A stretch of DNA of 64,000 nt from Ianthella basta. Lineage: Eukaryota > Porifera > Demospongiae > Verongiida > Ianthellidae. The DNA lies in assembly GCA_964019415.1 (NCBI GenBank), contig OZ025881.1, positions 1,540,580 to 1,604,579 on the forward strand, in the 5' to 3' direction. This document shows, in pieces, positions 21,600-32,431 of the stretch. The position numbers were made by a program, and so were the translations under genes. The notes below the pieces were generated by a model, which saw only the letters and a program-made list of their open reading frames with translations, had not been told where the DNA came from and made no database searches. Position 1 is the stretch's first letter, and each line of letters opens with the position of its first letter.

Positions 21600-22380
21600 C
21601 ACAACGCATGTTGGTTATGGCAGTATGTAAACAATGGGGCATGTTCGTGGCCGATTTTTTACCTCCGTATAATTGCTTATATCTCCTGCAAGCTTTGTTC
21701 AATCGACATCAGGCAAGTACCAGAAGAAAGAACAGACTCTGCTCTCTAAGTCTATGTACTTGCCTCACTGAGCAATGTTGCCGCTAACGAAGCCATCAAA
21801 TTAGCAGGAAATATCTTTCTGGCTATTGGAGGACCATCTAAACGGAGCAAAACGAACATTAATCTGTTCATACACATGCGATCTAACTTTTGCATGCATG
21901 CATTGTTGTTAAACTAATTCTATTCAAAGTTACAGCAAGAAAACTAACTTTTGTTTCTCTTTGGCCAACTTCTGCTCCTTAGCATGCAAAATGAGCCATT
22001 AACGTGCCTCTACCTAGCAATACCGATAGCCAGAAAGATATTTTTGCAAACAATTTTAACAGCCCGCCTTCAGGGGCGATGTCTCGTGACGTCCTTGTGA
22101 TATTTTCAAAAAATGGCTGACGGCATTATAGCACATCGCGCGGTTAGGCATTTTCGCTCGAACGATTAGATCAAGTCTGCTCGGTAAGGCTTGTTTTTGT
22201 TCTTAGGTACATACCTAGCTGCCAGATACGACATTCTAGGACCATTTCTTTCCTAAAATAATCGCAGATCATGCGCACATCACATGACATTGCGCAAGTA
22301 GCCATGGTAACATAGGAATTCACACCTTTATGTTATGATTTGCCTTATGTGAACAAAAACTGCTATAACCTACAAGCGAA
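21600..22380 (+). mobile_element. MITE family M, copy 2
   Basis: Begins acgcatgttggttatggcag and shares gtaaacaatg, cgattttttacctccgtata and accagaagaaagaacaga with the copy at 35.7 kb. Near the right end it has ccatggtaacataggaatt and a terminus cataacctacaagcg (degenerate here). The internal CAGCCCGCCTTCAGGGGCG hairpin-like block at about 22060 may belong to another nested repeat. Confidence 0.65.
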
Positions 22381-23439
22381 ATCTACAAGTATCATGATCA
22401 GACTGATAGAAATTGTGCAAATTTGATTGTTTCACAAGACATAAGTATATTATATTCATGGCACTTTTCATGATATTCTACTGCACAAGTGCACTATGTA
22501 CAATGGCACATAGCACACTATTGCGTACAAGCAGATTTGTATGTATTTTTAGGGGCTGCCACAGGCAGCCCCTATATTGTTTTTAAATTGGCATTTTTGT
22601 ATGGCTTCATGTTATGGAACAATATATATATATATAGTAACCACCCTGAGTGCAAGTAGAGTGTTTGCGCTAGTTGAAGGAAGGAAAAACCACCAGCGCA
22701 AGTTGCTGAAGGTCAGTGGGACCAGGGACCAGCATCAATTGGCATGCAGTGGAGGACCACTATGAATGCAAGTACAGTGTTGGTGCTAGTCGAACGGCAC
22801 AAGTTGGAGCAGGATGCAGCAACAGGTATGCAACTTGCACTTGGGCAGAACACGGTTCACATATAGTGCACATATACTGCATGCGCAGATTGCAACTTGC
22901 ACTGTGATGATGGTGCATGGTGGTGGTAGTGGTGTCATGGAAGGGGTGCCATGGGATAGTAGCATGTAGTGGTTGTATATTAATATTATAATATTTGGGC
23001 ACGTGGCATTATAGGTGTATGGTGATGTTTGCTGTACATGTATTTGTATGCGGCAGTCAGTGCTGGCAGTTGTGCACTTGCGCACTAGCTTGCCTTTGGC
23101 AGGATTCTGTACAAATACCCTATCACCATTTGTCTCACCAGATGTGAATGTGGAAGTCAGTGGTGGTGATAGAGCACTTGTAACTTACAAGTTGTAAGAA
23201 AGCTTGCCTTCAGTGGTGAGTGTGCCAGTGGGTAAGTGAAGAAATGCAAGGTGCACACACCGGAAGTGTGTGGTGTCAATGCATACGGCTATATGTATGC
23301 ATGTGAAATGCCACCATAGCTAAAGTCTATGGCACACGCTACGTCTACGCACTACGGAAAGCTGTAGTGTACAGGCACATACACAATGAGCCGCATGGGA
23401 GTTTATTTCTTTCACCGAATCAGGCAAGCACTGCACAGT

Positions 23440-24090
23440 GTTAACCCAGAAGAGCCTTCATTCAGTCGAGCGCATTGACTCGCGGCTGGCCAACTTGTGC
23501 GCGAGCGCTCTCCTGCGGCTTACCATCCGGGTGGAATAGTCCCACGTTTGACTAATGGTTGAAGAGTACGCCGCTGGCAATACGGCAGCGTTTCTCAGAA
23601 CACTTCCTCAAGGCTGGCCTATTTGACACTCCATCAACCCACTACACACGTGCATCAACCACGAAGCAACTCAACCTCCCTGTAACTCGTTCCTCCTTTG
23701 GACAAAAAGCTTTCAGCTTTGCAGGTGCTTTGGCGTGGCGATCCCTACCTAACCATGTTCGTGTGTCCAAAGACTTTTCTACTTTCTGCAAACTGTACAA
23801 TTTGATGAGCTAATTTTTCTTTGTATAAACATTTTGCATGAATTACCTCATACATTTCTCTGCCTTTTCTGCATGTACTATACAATTATTGATTTTGCTC
23901 TTTTAACCTAATATCTGACAAATGTATCTAACTCAACTCAAATCACAAATTTTTCCCACTCATGCATCTTTTTCATTTACCTCATCCCACCCTTTTTCTC
24001 CTTTTATGTTGTGGGTGCCTTTGGAGTAGCCTGTGGCTAGTGGCTTTCCCACGTCAAATAAGACTACCTAACCTAACCTAACCTAAGGCT
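23440..24090 (+). mobile_element. LINE 3' fragment with (CCTAA)n tail
   Basis: At 23559-23813 the frame reads RASTTKQLNLPVTRSSFGQK then AFSFAGALAWRSLPNHVRVS and KDFSTFCKLYNL, the usual C-terminal tail of CR1/L2-like RT proteins (F-x-x-x-G-A-x-x-W-x-S-L-P). A 3' UTR follows, ending at 24063-24087 in cctaacctaacctaacctaa, a microsatellite tail. The RT core is absent, so this is a heavily 5'-truncated copy. Confidence 0.7.
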
Positions 24091-25263
24091 CTGCCTCCAC
24101 AAAAGCCGTGTGTCTTCCCAGTACCCACTGCTTCGCTGTCTTCGCGCAATAGGCACTCAGAATTGTCTGGAAACTCTCTCTCGCTTGCGTAACCCCCAAA
24201 ATCCCAGGCGCCCTTGGCACTTGCACACAGTTCCTGGCAATGGGTGCCAAAGAGAAGCATGCGCGGCGGCCCTTTCTTCCTGCCAGCCGCTTCAAGGGGT
24301 CTTTGAGGTGCAGAGGGAGCATTTGCCGGATTTTCATATTAAATTATTATAACACCCACTATCAGTATAAACGTGCTATAGCAATGATATGGGGCTATGG
24401 CATTTTATATTTGCAATTTGGCATCACCTTGCACGTAAACAAAAACCTAATTAAAAATTCTGTCATATTTAAAATCGTTAAACTTCCCTTAAGTTTGCCA
24501 TCTTACCAATGGTCTGTGCTACAGGGTGCCCAAAGTCCCCAAACATTATATTATATTATATCACATTACATTATTTTATGGCTTCAATACCCTTGTATTT
24601 TGCAACTTGCACTGTATATATATATTACGTGAACCTACGGTTGTACATCAATGCTTACATTTATATTGAATGTATTGGGCAAAGTATTGGGTATAGGGAA
24701 TTTATATTGCCGGCCATTTTATTCGGCCAGAAGTGGACCATGTGCGAGGCCAAAGGTCTTTGAAAACCGGCATCTAAACAACGTCTTAGTGAACTTTGGA
24801 TGTTCTCTTTCGCCTCCGATCCTGGAACAGACTCCTACAATACTTCTGGTCGACGGGCAAAGAGACAGCTTTGAGACAGCGCCCAACAGGTCATCGAATT
24901 TGCCCCGCACCTTCTTCGATAATGGCTGCACCCACCTCAGAAGACTTCACTCTGCCGCCTGGAACACATGACAAGAGTAACGTAGAAACTAGTGAGCGCC
25001 GCGACATGTACACGCTAACATTCTTCAACCGTTTGTAGTGTTGAAAAGCTTAACTCGCACGGTTGCCCTCCTAAATGCTCTTCAGAACCTGGCCCACGCA
25101 TACTGCACTGTAGCAAACGTACATAGCATTTGCCATCACAGACCACTAGTACTCTGGCGACTGTGGGTTCCTTGGTACATTATGTTTCTGTAATTACTCA
25201 CTGTAAATGCATGTGCTGTAAGCAGTCATGTGTCTGTCTTTGCTGAGATTTCTCTGTGCATGT

Positions 25264-25264
25264 G

Positions 25265-25304
<40 letters not shown>

Positions 25305-25330
25305 GTGTGGTGTGGTGTGTGTGTGATGTG
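25264..25330 (+). repeat. (GT)n microsatellite
   Basis: An imperfect (GT)n run inside repeat family X copy 1. Confidence 0.85.
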
Positions 25331-25648
25331 TGTATGCAGGGGTGTAGGGAGGGGAGTTTCTGGGGGTTTCAGGAAACCCCTTTCAAAATAATAGTACCAA
25401 TAAAACTGAAGAGAAGTAGCTACTGCAAACTTAACTGGTGCTTGAGGCAGTGCAGCCAATGGCCTTTTTGTAGCTAGTGCACTATAGGAGCCAAGTTTTG
25501 TTCGAATTTACATCGTTTCCCTCATTATTTCAGTTGTAAAAATGGCAACCTCGCGTTTGGCGGCCATTTCGATGATGTAATATGACGTACTTCTTAGCAT
25601 AAACAAGAAACCCCCTTATGAAATTCCTGGCTATGCCCCTGTGTATGT

Positions 25649-25771
<123 letters not shown>

Positions 25772-25914
25772 AGGTTACTGAGGTGTTTGACACAATGTCA
25801 TGTTTACTTATTGTAAGCGACAGAGCTGCGACTGAAGGGAGCAAGTATTTCGAGTTGGGGCGGCAGCCCCACGAGTTTTTAACTCCAAATACTTGTTTTA
25901 TATAGCAGACATAC

Positions 25915-26092
25915 CTTCAAGGTGTAGTCCAGTGTAAGGACATACTGGTGTTCATCTATTGCCTTCAGTTTGCCATTCTCCAGAGGCAGGTTGAAGGCAC
26001 TGGCGAGGTACTTGTCAAGGTACTCCCTTGTGGCTAATTTACTGTGGGAGGTGTGTGAGAAGGAATTGTCACACTGGCACAAAATTCTATTG
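25915..26092 (-). CDS. RNF213: RNF213-like exon before Walker A (YVLTLDYTLK)
   Basis: The donor gtatgt is at 25909-25914. The acceptor ctgcag at 26093-26098 gives phase 1 entry, which fits the preceding exon; the AG at 26104 would give an in-frame read (LICSNRILCQ) but the wrong phase. It reads NRILCQCDNSFSHTSHSKLA, TREYLDKYLASAFNLPLENG and EHQYVLTLDYTLK, leading directly into MLEIHER of the Walker A exon. Y-V-L/M-T-x-D followed by a helix is the normal approach to the first conserved AAA+ module. Confidence 0.8.
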
Positions 26093-26405
26093 CTGCAGAT
26101 CAGCTGTAGGGGACACAAATGTAAATATACTGACATATGTCACATTTGCTTCTCCACATTCTTACCGCGTGTACAATCCAACCGGCCACATTTGGAACAG
26201 TGCATGTGTGTGTGTTAAAATGGGACATGCCTAATCTGATCAAAGGTGGGTCTCCTGCCCTGGCTGCTTTGGTGACTACCTCATTATGCAGTGACCATTA
26301 TAGAAACAAGATAGGCTACACTGTGCTTCATGTAGTACATCTTAACTACACCCTAGACAATAGGTATCACCCAGGATATCAAGGAAAATCAACATGATTA
26401 TAATA

Positions 26406-26590
26406 CAGTGGAACCTGAGTGTCTAAGATGACCGCGCTGTGTTAGGCAGCCATCCTCTCTAAAACAGCCAGCCTACTTGGTTCCAAATAGCACTAAAGCA
26501 CTGCAATCTACCTCTGTAGAGCAGCCACTTCTCTGTAACAGTCAGTTAGAACTGTCCCATAGGTGGCTGTCTATATATATCATCAAAGAA
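26406..26590 (+). mobile_element. Tigger-type MITE end fragment
   Basis: Starts TA-CAGTGGAACCTGAGTGTC at 26404 and continues with a block agtggctgtctatata. This matches Tigger-like ends but I did not find the partner end. Confidence 0.45.
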
Positions 26591-26704
26591 GACTTGAGTA
26601 TGGGATGAACATATGTCTACATTCATTCTTTTTTATGTTAATGCATTTCACATGATTCGGTAGAGGCTCATAAGCTGCGATTGTAGATTTAGCAAATAAT
26701 TAGA

Positions 26705-26775
26705 TGAGCAATACTGCAGCTTGAAGAAAGGAGGGTCGCAGAACGTTTCGGCTCGAGAGCCTTTGTCAGCTGCTT
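26705..26775 (-). other. Hammerhead-like retroelement terminal motif, second type
   Basis: On the minus strand, GCTGACAAAGGCTCTCGAGC is followed by CGAAACGTTCTGCG. A CUGA core, a GGCUC/GAGCC stem and CGAAAC are present in hammerhead order. It resembles termini of Penelope-like elements. No coding part is attached. Confidence 0.4.
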
Positions 26776-26990
26776 ACAGTGCACATTTCACATGGCCTGC
26801 AACAAGAAAAGTTAGGTTCTAAGTTATACTAGAGTTGGATCAAGGCAATGTGCTTCTATTACTACAGAAGCTACAGACCATATGAGTCAATCAACAGCCA
26901 TCATGCAACTATATACGTAGCATGGATACAGCACCAATGCATTACACTAGCCCATATATGACAAAAACATATGAGTGAGCTATAATTTAC

Positions 26991-27112
26991 CTGGTTGTTG
27001 GGAGTTCTGTGCCCATTACACGATACTTTTCCACTTCCTCCTTGCTCATGTTGTCAGTATTGACAGCAATGAGGTGGAAGCACCCTCCTCCATCTCGGAC
27101 ATCATAAACAAG
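26991..27112 (-). CDS. RNF213: RNF213-like exon (LVYDVRDGGGCF)
   Basis: A 122-base exon, acceptor ctgttag above 27112, donor gtaaat below 26991. It reads LVYDVRDGGGCFHLIAVNTD then NMSKEEVEKYRVMGTELPTT plus two bases of an Arg/Ser codon. The domain order (V-x-D-x-R-D...F-H-L-I-A-V) fits the RNF213 region just before the AAA+ core. Phase 0 in and phase 2 out agree with its neighbours. Confidence 0.75.
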
Positions 27113-27408
27113 CTAACAGTAAGAAGGAGAAATAGCAACATGCAATATATAATGCATTCAGTATTTTGCACATGTGCATGCACATGCACACACACATGTA
27201 CAACATACAAACACCTTCATCAGTGAATGACTACAAGAAACACACTGTCATAACACAACTGTTTAAATATATAAGGGTGTGATGACAGGACATGATGGGA
27301 TGCTTGAATATTGCTATGGCATATGAATATAATTGCAAAATTAATAAAAACAGAAAATCAATCAGAAATTAAGTGAATTATTCTTTGCATGCAGAGAGGT
27401 AGTACATA

Positions 27409-27660
27409 CTAGTGTGAAAACAGGTCTATCAGTCTAGGAGCACCGTATACACGTCTGGCAGTGTTCCCCGCTCTCGGTTGGTTGTGCTGGATGTGCCAGC
27501 TCTCTAGCATGCAGCGTGTGGTGATGTGTTGGTGCTGGTCCAGTACCTCAGATTTGCTGAGGTCCACTGCATGTCCAGTTCCGTAGACATGCTCTGCCCA
27601 GTGCTCTGTCTTCATGACAGCATCACTGTATCCTTTGTGACCAGTCTCTCTCACCTCTGT
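27409..27660 (-). pseudogene. Penelope-like C-terminal GIY-YIG fragment
   Basis: The frame reads AEHVYGTGHAVDLSKSEVLD and HITTRCMLESWHIQHNQPRA on the minus strand. H-x-x-x-T-G-H-x-V/I-D...L-D...R...L-E-S-W-H-I-Q is the C-terminal half of GIY-YIG domains in Penelope-like elements (Glu of the E-S-W-x-I catalytic helix present). The N-terminal GIY-YIG part is missing here. It differs in sequence from the copy at 28.04-28.33 kb. Confidence 0.65.
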
Positions 27661-27835
27661 ATTCGGAGCTGTACCTGTATAGCTATAGGTGCTAGCTTCA
27701 CATTGTTCACTGCCATATACCTCAGTGATGCACTTTGCTTACTAGTGTTTGTCTCACAAGTGCACATGTGCCGGTATTTTGATGTACTGAAGGCAAGCTT
27801 TCCTTCTATGACACAAATTAATAATACATAGTCAG

Positions 27836-28510
27836 TGTAGGTTTCAGAAAGTGTTGGTTCTCTAATACCAGCTTCACAACAGGGTTGAAAACCTTGCCGA
27901 CATTTCGACCAGATGCTCTGGTCTTCTTCAGGGCAAAGATATGTTAGCACGAGCACTGATCATATTTATAGCCTAGCATCTGATCATGCGCTGTCACCGG
28001 AAGCCACATCAAGGGGTGTCACCGGAAGAAGGAAGAAGGAGAACACTGGGATGCCTGTCAGAAGGGGACACTGGAGAAGTCAACCCTTGCAGAACATGCG
28101 TGGGAGAACCACCATCCAATCAGATGGGAGGAGACAACAGTGATCGACCAAGCCAGGACCCCCAAAGAACTGATGCTCAAAGAGGCAATCCACATCAGGC
28201 TGAACCGCCCCTCCCTCAACAGGGATGGTGGGCTGGAGCTGCCTGGATGTTGGATGGCCGCCTTGAGGAAGGCAATCCCGCAACTTCCGGTGACACCCCT
28301 TGATGTGGCTTCTGGTGACAGCGCATGATGAGATGCTAGGCTATAAATATGATCAGTGCTCGCGCTAACATATCTTCGCCCTGAAGAAGACCAGAGCATC
28401 TGGTCGAAATGTCGGCAAGGTTTTCAACCCTGTTGTGAAGCTGGTATTAGAGAACCAACCCTTTCTGATGCCTGAGCCAGCTGAGAAGCCCTCACTTCAT
28501 TGTAGGTTTC
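27836..28510 (+). mobile_element. Penelope-type unit: inverted termini around a GIY-YIG remnant, TSD
   Basis: The element is 27846-28500, flanked by the direct repeat TGTAGGTTTC (27836-27845 and 28501-28510). The left arm (27846-28019) and right arm (28303-28500) are inverted copies with the same CTGAAGAAGACC ... GGTCGAAA core as the 6.2 kb unit. Between them, 28040-28320 encodes a GIY-YIG C-terminus. The arrangement is a 5'-truncated body joined to inverted terminal repeats. Confidence 0.78.
28040..28328 (+). pseudogene. Penelope-like GIY-YIG C-terminal remnant
   Basis: The plus-strand reading shifts between frames: HWDAC-KG then ENHHPIRWEETTVIDQARTP, KELMLKEAIHIRLNRPSLNR and DGGLELPGCW. 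The pattern N-H-x-I-x-W...V-I-D-x-A-x-T...K-E-A-I-H-I is the back half of a Penelope GIY-YIG endonuclease. The frame from 28140 onward stays open to the TGA at 28326-28328, which lies in the right inverted arm. Confidence 0.7.
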
Positions 28511-28717
28511 CTCTATAAATGGTTCATTATGCCATGTGATTGCTAACTAGAGTATTATAATACCATAGTAGTATAATTATACATGTGTTAACCTCTTACC
28601 AGCACCTGCAATTGAGTAAGTGTTTCCTGTGGCATTTTCCAAAAGAAACTGTGGTCCACAATTCTGTTACTGATGAGGTGTTGATGTGTAGTTCATGGTA
28701 CTTTGCACATTCTTCAG

Positions 28718-28878
28718 GTTCAAGCACTTTTTTTGGTCTGCGTGACTTCATCCACATGCTGCACTACATGCATCGTAAGAAGACTAGCATAACTCCACAG
28801 CTGGTCATGGCAGCCCTTAAGAGGAACTTCAATGGTTGTGAGCATTTCAAAGCCATCTGTACACAGTTCCTGAAACCT
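28718..28878 (+). CDS. RNF213-like exon on the opposite strand (FFGLRDF)
   Basis: The acceptor cattcttcag and donor gtaagt bound 161 bases (phase 2 in, phase 0 out). The translation is SSTFFGLRDFIHMLHYMHRK then KTSITPQLVMAALKRNFNGC and EHFKAICTQFLKP. F-F-G-L-R-D-Y/F-x-x-L-I/M...A-x-x-R-N-F-x-G is the conserved segment after the second conserved AAA+ module of RNF213, a later part of the protein than anything in the minus-strand gene here. It lies within an intron of that gene, in the opposite direction, between Penelope fragments. I infer a displaced fragment or part of a second RNF213-like gene; no flanking exons were recognised. Confidence 0.7.
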
Positions 28879-29039
28879 GTAAGTATGATTGTTTCGTATA
28901 GTCAATACCCACCTGTAAAGAGCTGATTTTGCATGGTCTTTGAATCCGCTGAACACATTATAAGCCTGTTATCCACTGTAGCTATAGTCAGCTAATATCA
29001 TGCTGTATGTGATTCATACTGGTGCTTTGTCTCGTCCAG

Positions 29040-31100
29040 TCTCGTAGATGTGCACTGGCAGGGCAGATGCCTGGATGTCTGCCTTCTTTCAGGTACGCCT
29101 GTGTTCACTCACCTGCTGCTCAGGCACCTTCCTGTCTGACCAATGTACACTTTTGGACAATCCATGCATGGGATTAAGTACACCACTCCTTTGCGTTCCT
29201 CAGCAGGGACTGGGTCTTTGGCATGCACTAACAACTGCCGAAGAGTTCTCACGGGACAAAACACTACTTTCACTTCCAGGTGGCTCAGGACACGTCTGAT
29301 GGCCTCAGAAAGACCACAAATGTAGGGCAGTGTTAGGGTACTCTTGGGCTTCTGGTCCTCCACTTCCTCTCTCCCTCTGCCAGAGGCGGTGTGCTTGTGG
29401 ATGAAGCCAGAAGGGTAACCACTGCTCCTCAAAGCCTCTGTGACCTGCTTCTCTTCTTCTGCCCATTCCACACCTGAGGATGACAAGTGGTTTGCCCTAG
29501 TCATCAGGGTCCTGACCACTGCCACCTCGTGCACTGTGGGGTGGTGGGACCTGAAAGACAGGTACTGATTGGTGTGTGGCTTTGCGGTGAACAGCAGTGC
29601 TGATTGTGCCATCATCTTCTCTGCACATCTGTACATCTAAGAATACCAGCTGGCCACCTTCTTCCTTTTCCGCTGTGAAGTTGATGGAAGGCTCAATGCT
29701 GTTGAGGTGATCCAGGAAAGGGTCAACAAGATCCTTGGGAACAGCTGTGAATGTGTCGTCAACGTACCTTTACCAAAAGTGTGGGGGGTTGTGAAAGGTT
29801 GCCAGGGCCCTCTTCTCTATGTCCTCCATCACCAAATTGGCAACAAACACGGATACTGGGGATCCCATTGCAGTGCCATGCACCTGCTGGTATACCTTCT
29901 CTCTGAAGGACAAGAAGGTAGCCTCCAGGCACAAGGTCAGGAGGCCCATGATGTCATCAACACTTAGGTTGGTATGCTCAGGAAGGGAGACATCATTCTC
30001 CAGCCTGCGTCGGGGCACTTGGATGGCTAGATCTGTTGGGACGCAGGTGAACAGTGATACCATGTCAAAGGAAATCATTATCTCCTATTTGGCCAGGGTC
30101 CGAGACTTGATGAATTCCACAAGGGTCTTTGAGGTCTTCACGTGGGAGCTGGTCAGGCCCACACAACTGGGGCCAGCAGGTCTGCAAGGAACCGAGACAA
30201 GTGATATGTGGGAGGGGACACAAAGGGCACAATGGGTCGGAGGGGGATGCCTAGTTTGTGCACTTTGGGGAGTCCACAGAGTAATGGGATCCTGCCTGCT
30301 GAACTTCTTAGTTTCGAGTACACATCACGGGAAAGCTGATCCATCCGTGATAGTTGTAGCAGTTGAGCATTCATCTTCTTCTCCAGGGATGTCGTGGGGT
30401 CCTTCTTCAATGGCTGTTACGTAGGTGCTCTCATCATTCAGCATAAGCTCCATCTTGGCATCATAGTCTGCTCTATTCATCACAACCGTGGCTTTGCTTT
30501 TGTCAGCTGGGAGTACAAGGATGCTACCATCTTTGGCCAAGTTGGGTGGTAATCGTGCACGGGAGATTGCTCCAATGACGTTCATGTGTGCTTTAGCAGC
30601 CTCACTCCCACTGGCTTTGGCTCGACTGATAGCAGCCTCCACACTAGCTACAATGTGAGCCTTGGGAATGCTACCTAGGACTGGGGCAAAATTCAGTCCC
30701 TTGGACAGTGCTGATAGATGAGGGTCTTCAAGATGTCTGGAGGACAGACTCACCACCCTGCGGTTGCCATGGTCGTCACTGGGAGACTGCTTCGCAACTA
30801 GGACTTCAAGTTTACGCTTCTGCCGCTCCTTTACCAGGTTGGTAACCTTGGTCTGCACATTGCCTCTGTGGTTCTCAACAGCTGCCAACCTCTGTGAACC
30901 CAGGACATGTTTCAGTTGACATTTCTGAAAGTACAGGTCCATCTCTAGGTCCTTCAGTCTTCTGTAACAGTGCTGCACCCGTTTTGCTAGGAATTGGGAG
31001 CTTGCCCTTTGTGCAATTCTTCCGCCTTACACTGTTTGAACCAAGGGTTTCACAGTCAAGCTCTTGGGTAGCACCTGGTAGCGGCGACACCTCTGACTAA
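29040..31100 (-). mobile_element. Penelope-like retroelement with GIY-YIG endonuclease
   Basis: The minus-strand body, from about 31.0 kb (N-terminus) to 29.04 kb (GIY-YIG). No terminal HHR-type arms were seen at its borders; the arms at 27.8-28.5 kb may belong to a relative. It is inserted in the intron between exons 36205-36347 and 26991-27112, in the same direction as the host gene. Confidence 0.8.
29056..30978 (-). pseudogene. Penelope-like RT/GIY-YIG ORF, broken
   Basis: Order on the minus strand: a helical N-terminus, LPADKSKATVVMNRADYDAK (30.48 kb), CGLPKVHKLGIPLRPIVPFV, SFDMVSLFTCVPTDLAIQVP (first RT Asp), HGTAMGSPVSVFVANLVMED, then RYVDDTFTAVPKDLVDPFLD (second catalytic box, about 29.76 kb), and GVVYLIPCMDCPKVYIGQTG at 29.15 kb. 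The last is the GIY-YIG motif as V-Y-L...V-Y-I-G-Q-T-G-R. Shifts occur near 30.35 and 30.1 kb, and a TAA just before RYVDD. Penelope elements use this nuclease with the RT to insert. Confidence 0.85.
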
Positions 31101-31184
31101 AGGCAATGTGCTGCTGAGTACAACTAATCTTACTTGCTGTGTTGACAGTCGTGAGTGCTTTGAAGCCATGATCTATTTACGTCA

Positions 31185-31660
31185 CCCCAACTCGAAATAC
31201 TTGCTCCCTCTGATTGCTGCTGTGTCACCCATATATAGTAGCCATTGCAACAAATTTTGTGTAATTCATCAATACTTGTGAACACACTTCATAGGCAAGA
31301 ATGAACACAAATGATTGAAGCGGACATGAGTAGAGTCAAATATATATTTCACACACATGTGCACAGTGGCACAGTACATTAGCTTACATACATTATACAC
31401 ACAGTTTGCACATTCTCAGAGTTGCCAAAAACACAATCAAGAACACACGCACACACAAACACACACACACACACAGAAACACGCATGTATATAGCTAAAC
31501 GCACACGTGCAAACATACGTACATGCTCTCTACAAGACATGGATGGAGGGCACACAGATAGCTGCAAGTGCTTTACAGCACACCCGCAGTCATTGCAACT
31601 GCTAAGGTTTTGTTGTGGCAGAAGGCAGTTCACTCAACCACACTACAGGCACCATCTGGA
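31185..31660 (-). mobile_element. Hairpin-ended repeat family X, copy 3 (partial)
   Basis: On the minus strand the interior (CACTCNACCACAnnAnGC type block near 31.63 kb, then a (TG)n tract) corresponds to 59.95-60.5 kb, and the end at 31.19-31.21 kb is gagggagcaagtatttcgag. The hairpin itself is truncated. Confidence 0.5.
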
Positions 31661-32431
31661 GAAAATTTTAAAGGGCAACTGTGCGTGCTTATGCTTTAAG
31701 TGCTATGGACTGTTAGCAAAAGCTTGCACACAGAATTTGTGGAGCTCACCAAGTTCTACGTCCACTCCTGTCACTTATCTGAGACAGGGAAATGAAGTCC
31801 TTCAATGAGGCAGCAATGATTGAAAACGTCGTGTGAACCAAGTCGCCAAACTGCTGGGTGTTATCCTGCTGCTTTCTGTACGTCTTCAGACCAGAGGTGG
31901 TGTGGTTGCCTAGGCCTGTTCTACAGCTTTAAAAGGTAGAAGACGCTCATGCTCTGCGCGGAACGACGTTTCAAAGCAGGTTTCAAAGTCCTTCCCTCAG
32001 TTCTTCCGGCATGAAAGAGGCAAATAGAATGGCCAACAATATAAATTCTTTATCTGCAATACTTCCGTCGATACATTATTATATAAATGCAAGCACAGTT
32101 ATACTACTGCAGTTCACGTATTATATAATAATATATAAACACATTATGGTATGGTATGAATATCTTATTTCACCTGGGGAAGCCTTTAGCCATGAGGCTA
32201 CTTTACAAGGCACGCAGAACAGTACAGACACAAGCACAGTAGAATAAATAAAGAGGGGTGGGGTGGGGTGAGGGGGAATATAAAGGCCATGCATTAATAA
32301 CAATAGAATTAAATTTAAGCATTTAAAATAAAGAGTGAAGAATTGTCATGCAGGCATACACAAGTAATGTGATACAGCAGAGTACATGCATATATATGTG
32401 AATGTCAGGTGGCGTTAAATGTCAGGTGGCG

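Noticed and set aside
24063..24087. (CCTAA)n run that looks like an arthropod-type telomere repeat
   Set aside because: Only about four units, and it directly follows a LINE C-terminal coding end and 3' UTR, so it is the element's microsatellite tail.
26093..26103. Longer form of the exon at 25915 starting at 26103
   Set aside because: The frame is open, but the entry phase (0) conflicts with the two bases carried by the exon at 26991-27112; the AG at 26093-26098 resolves it.
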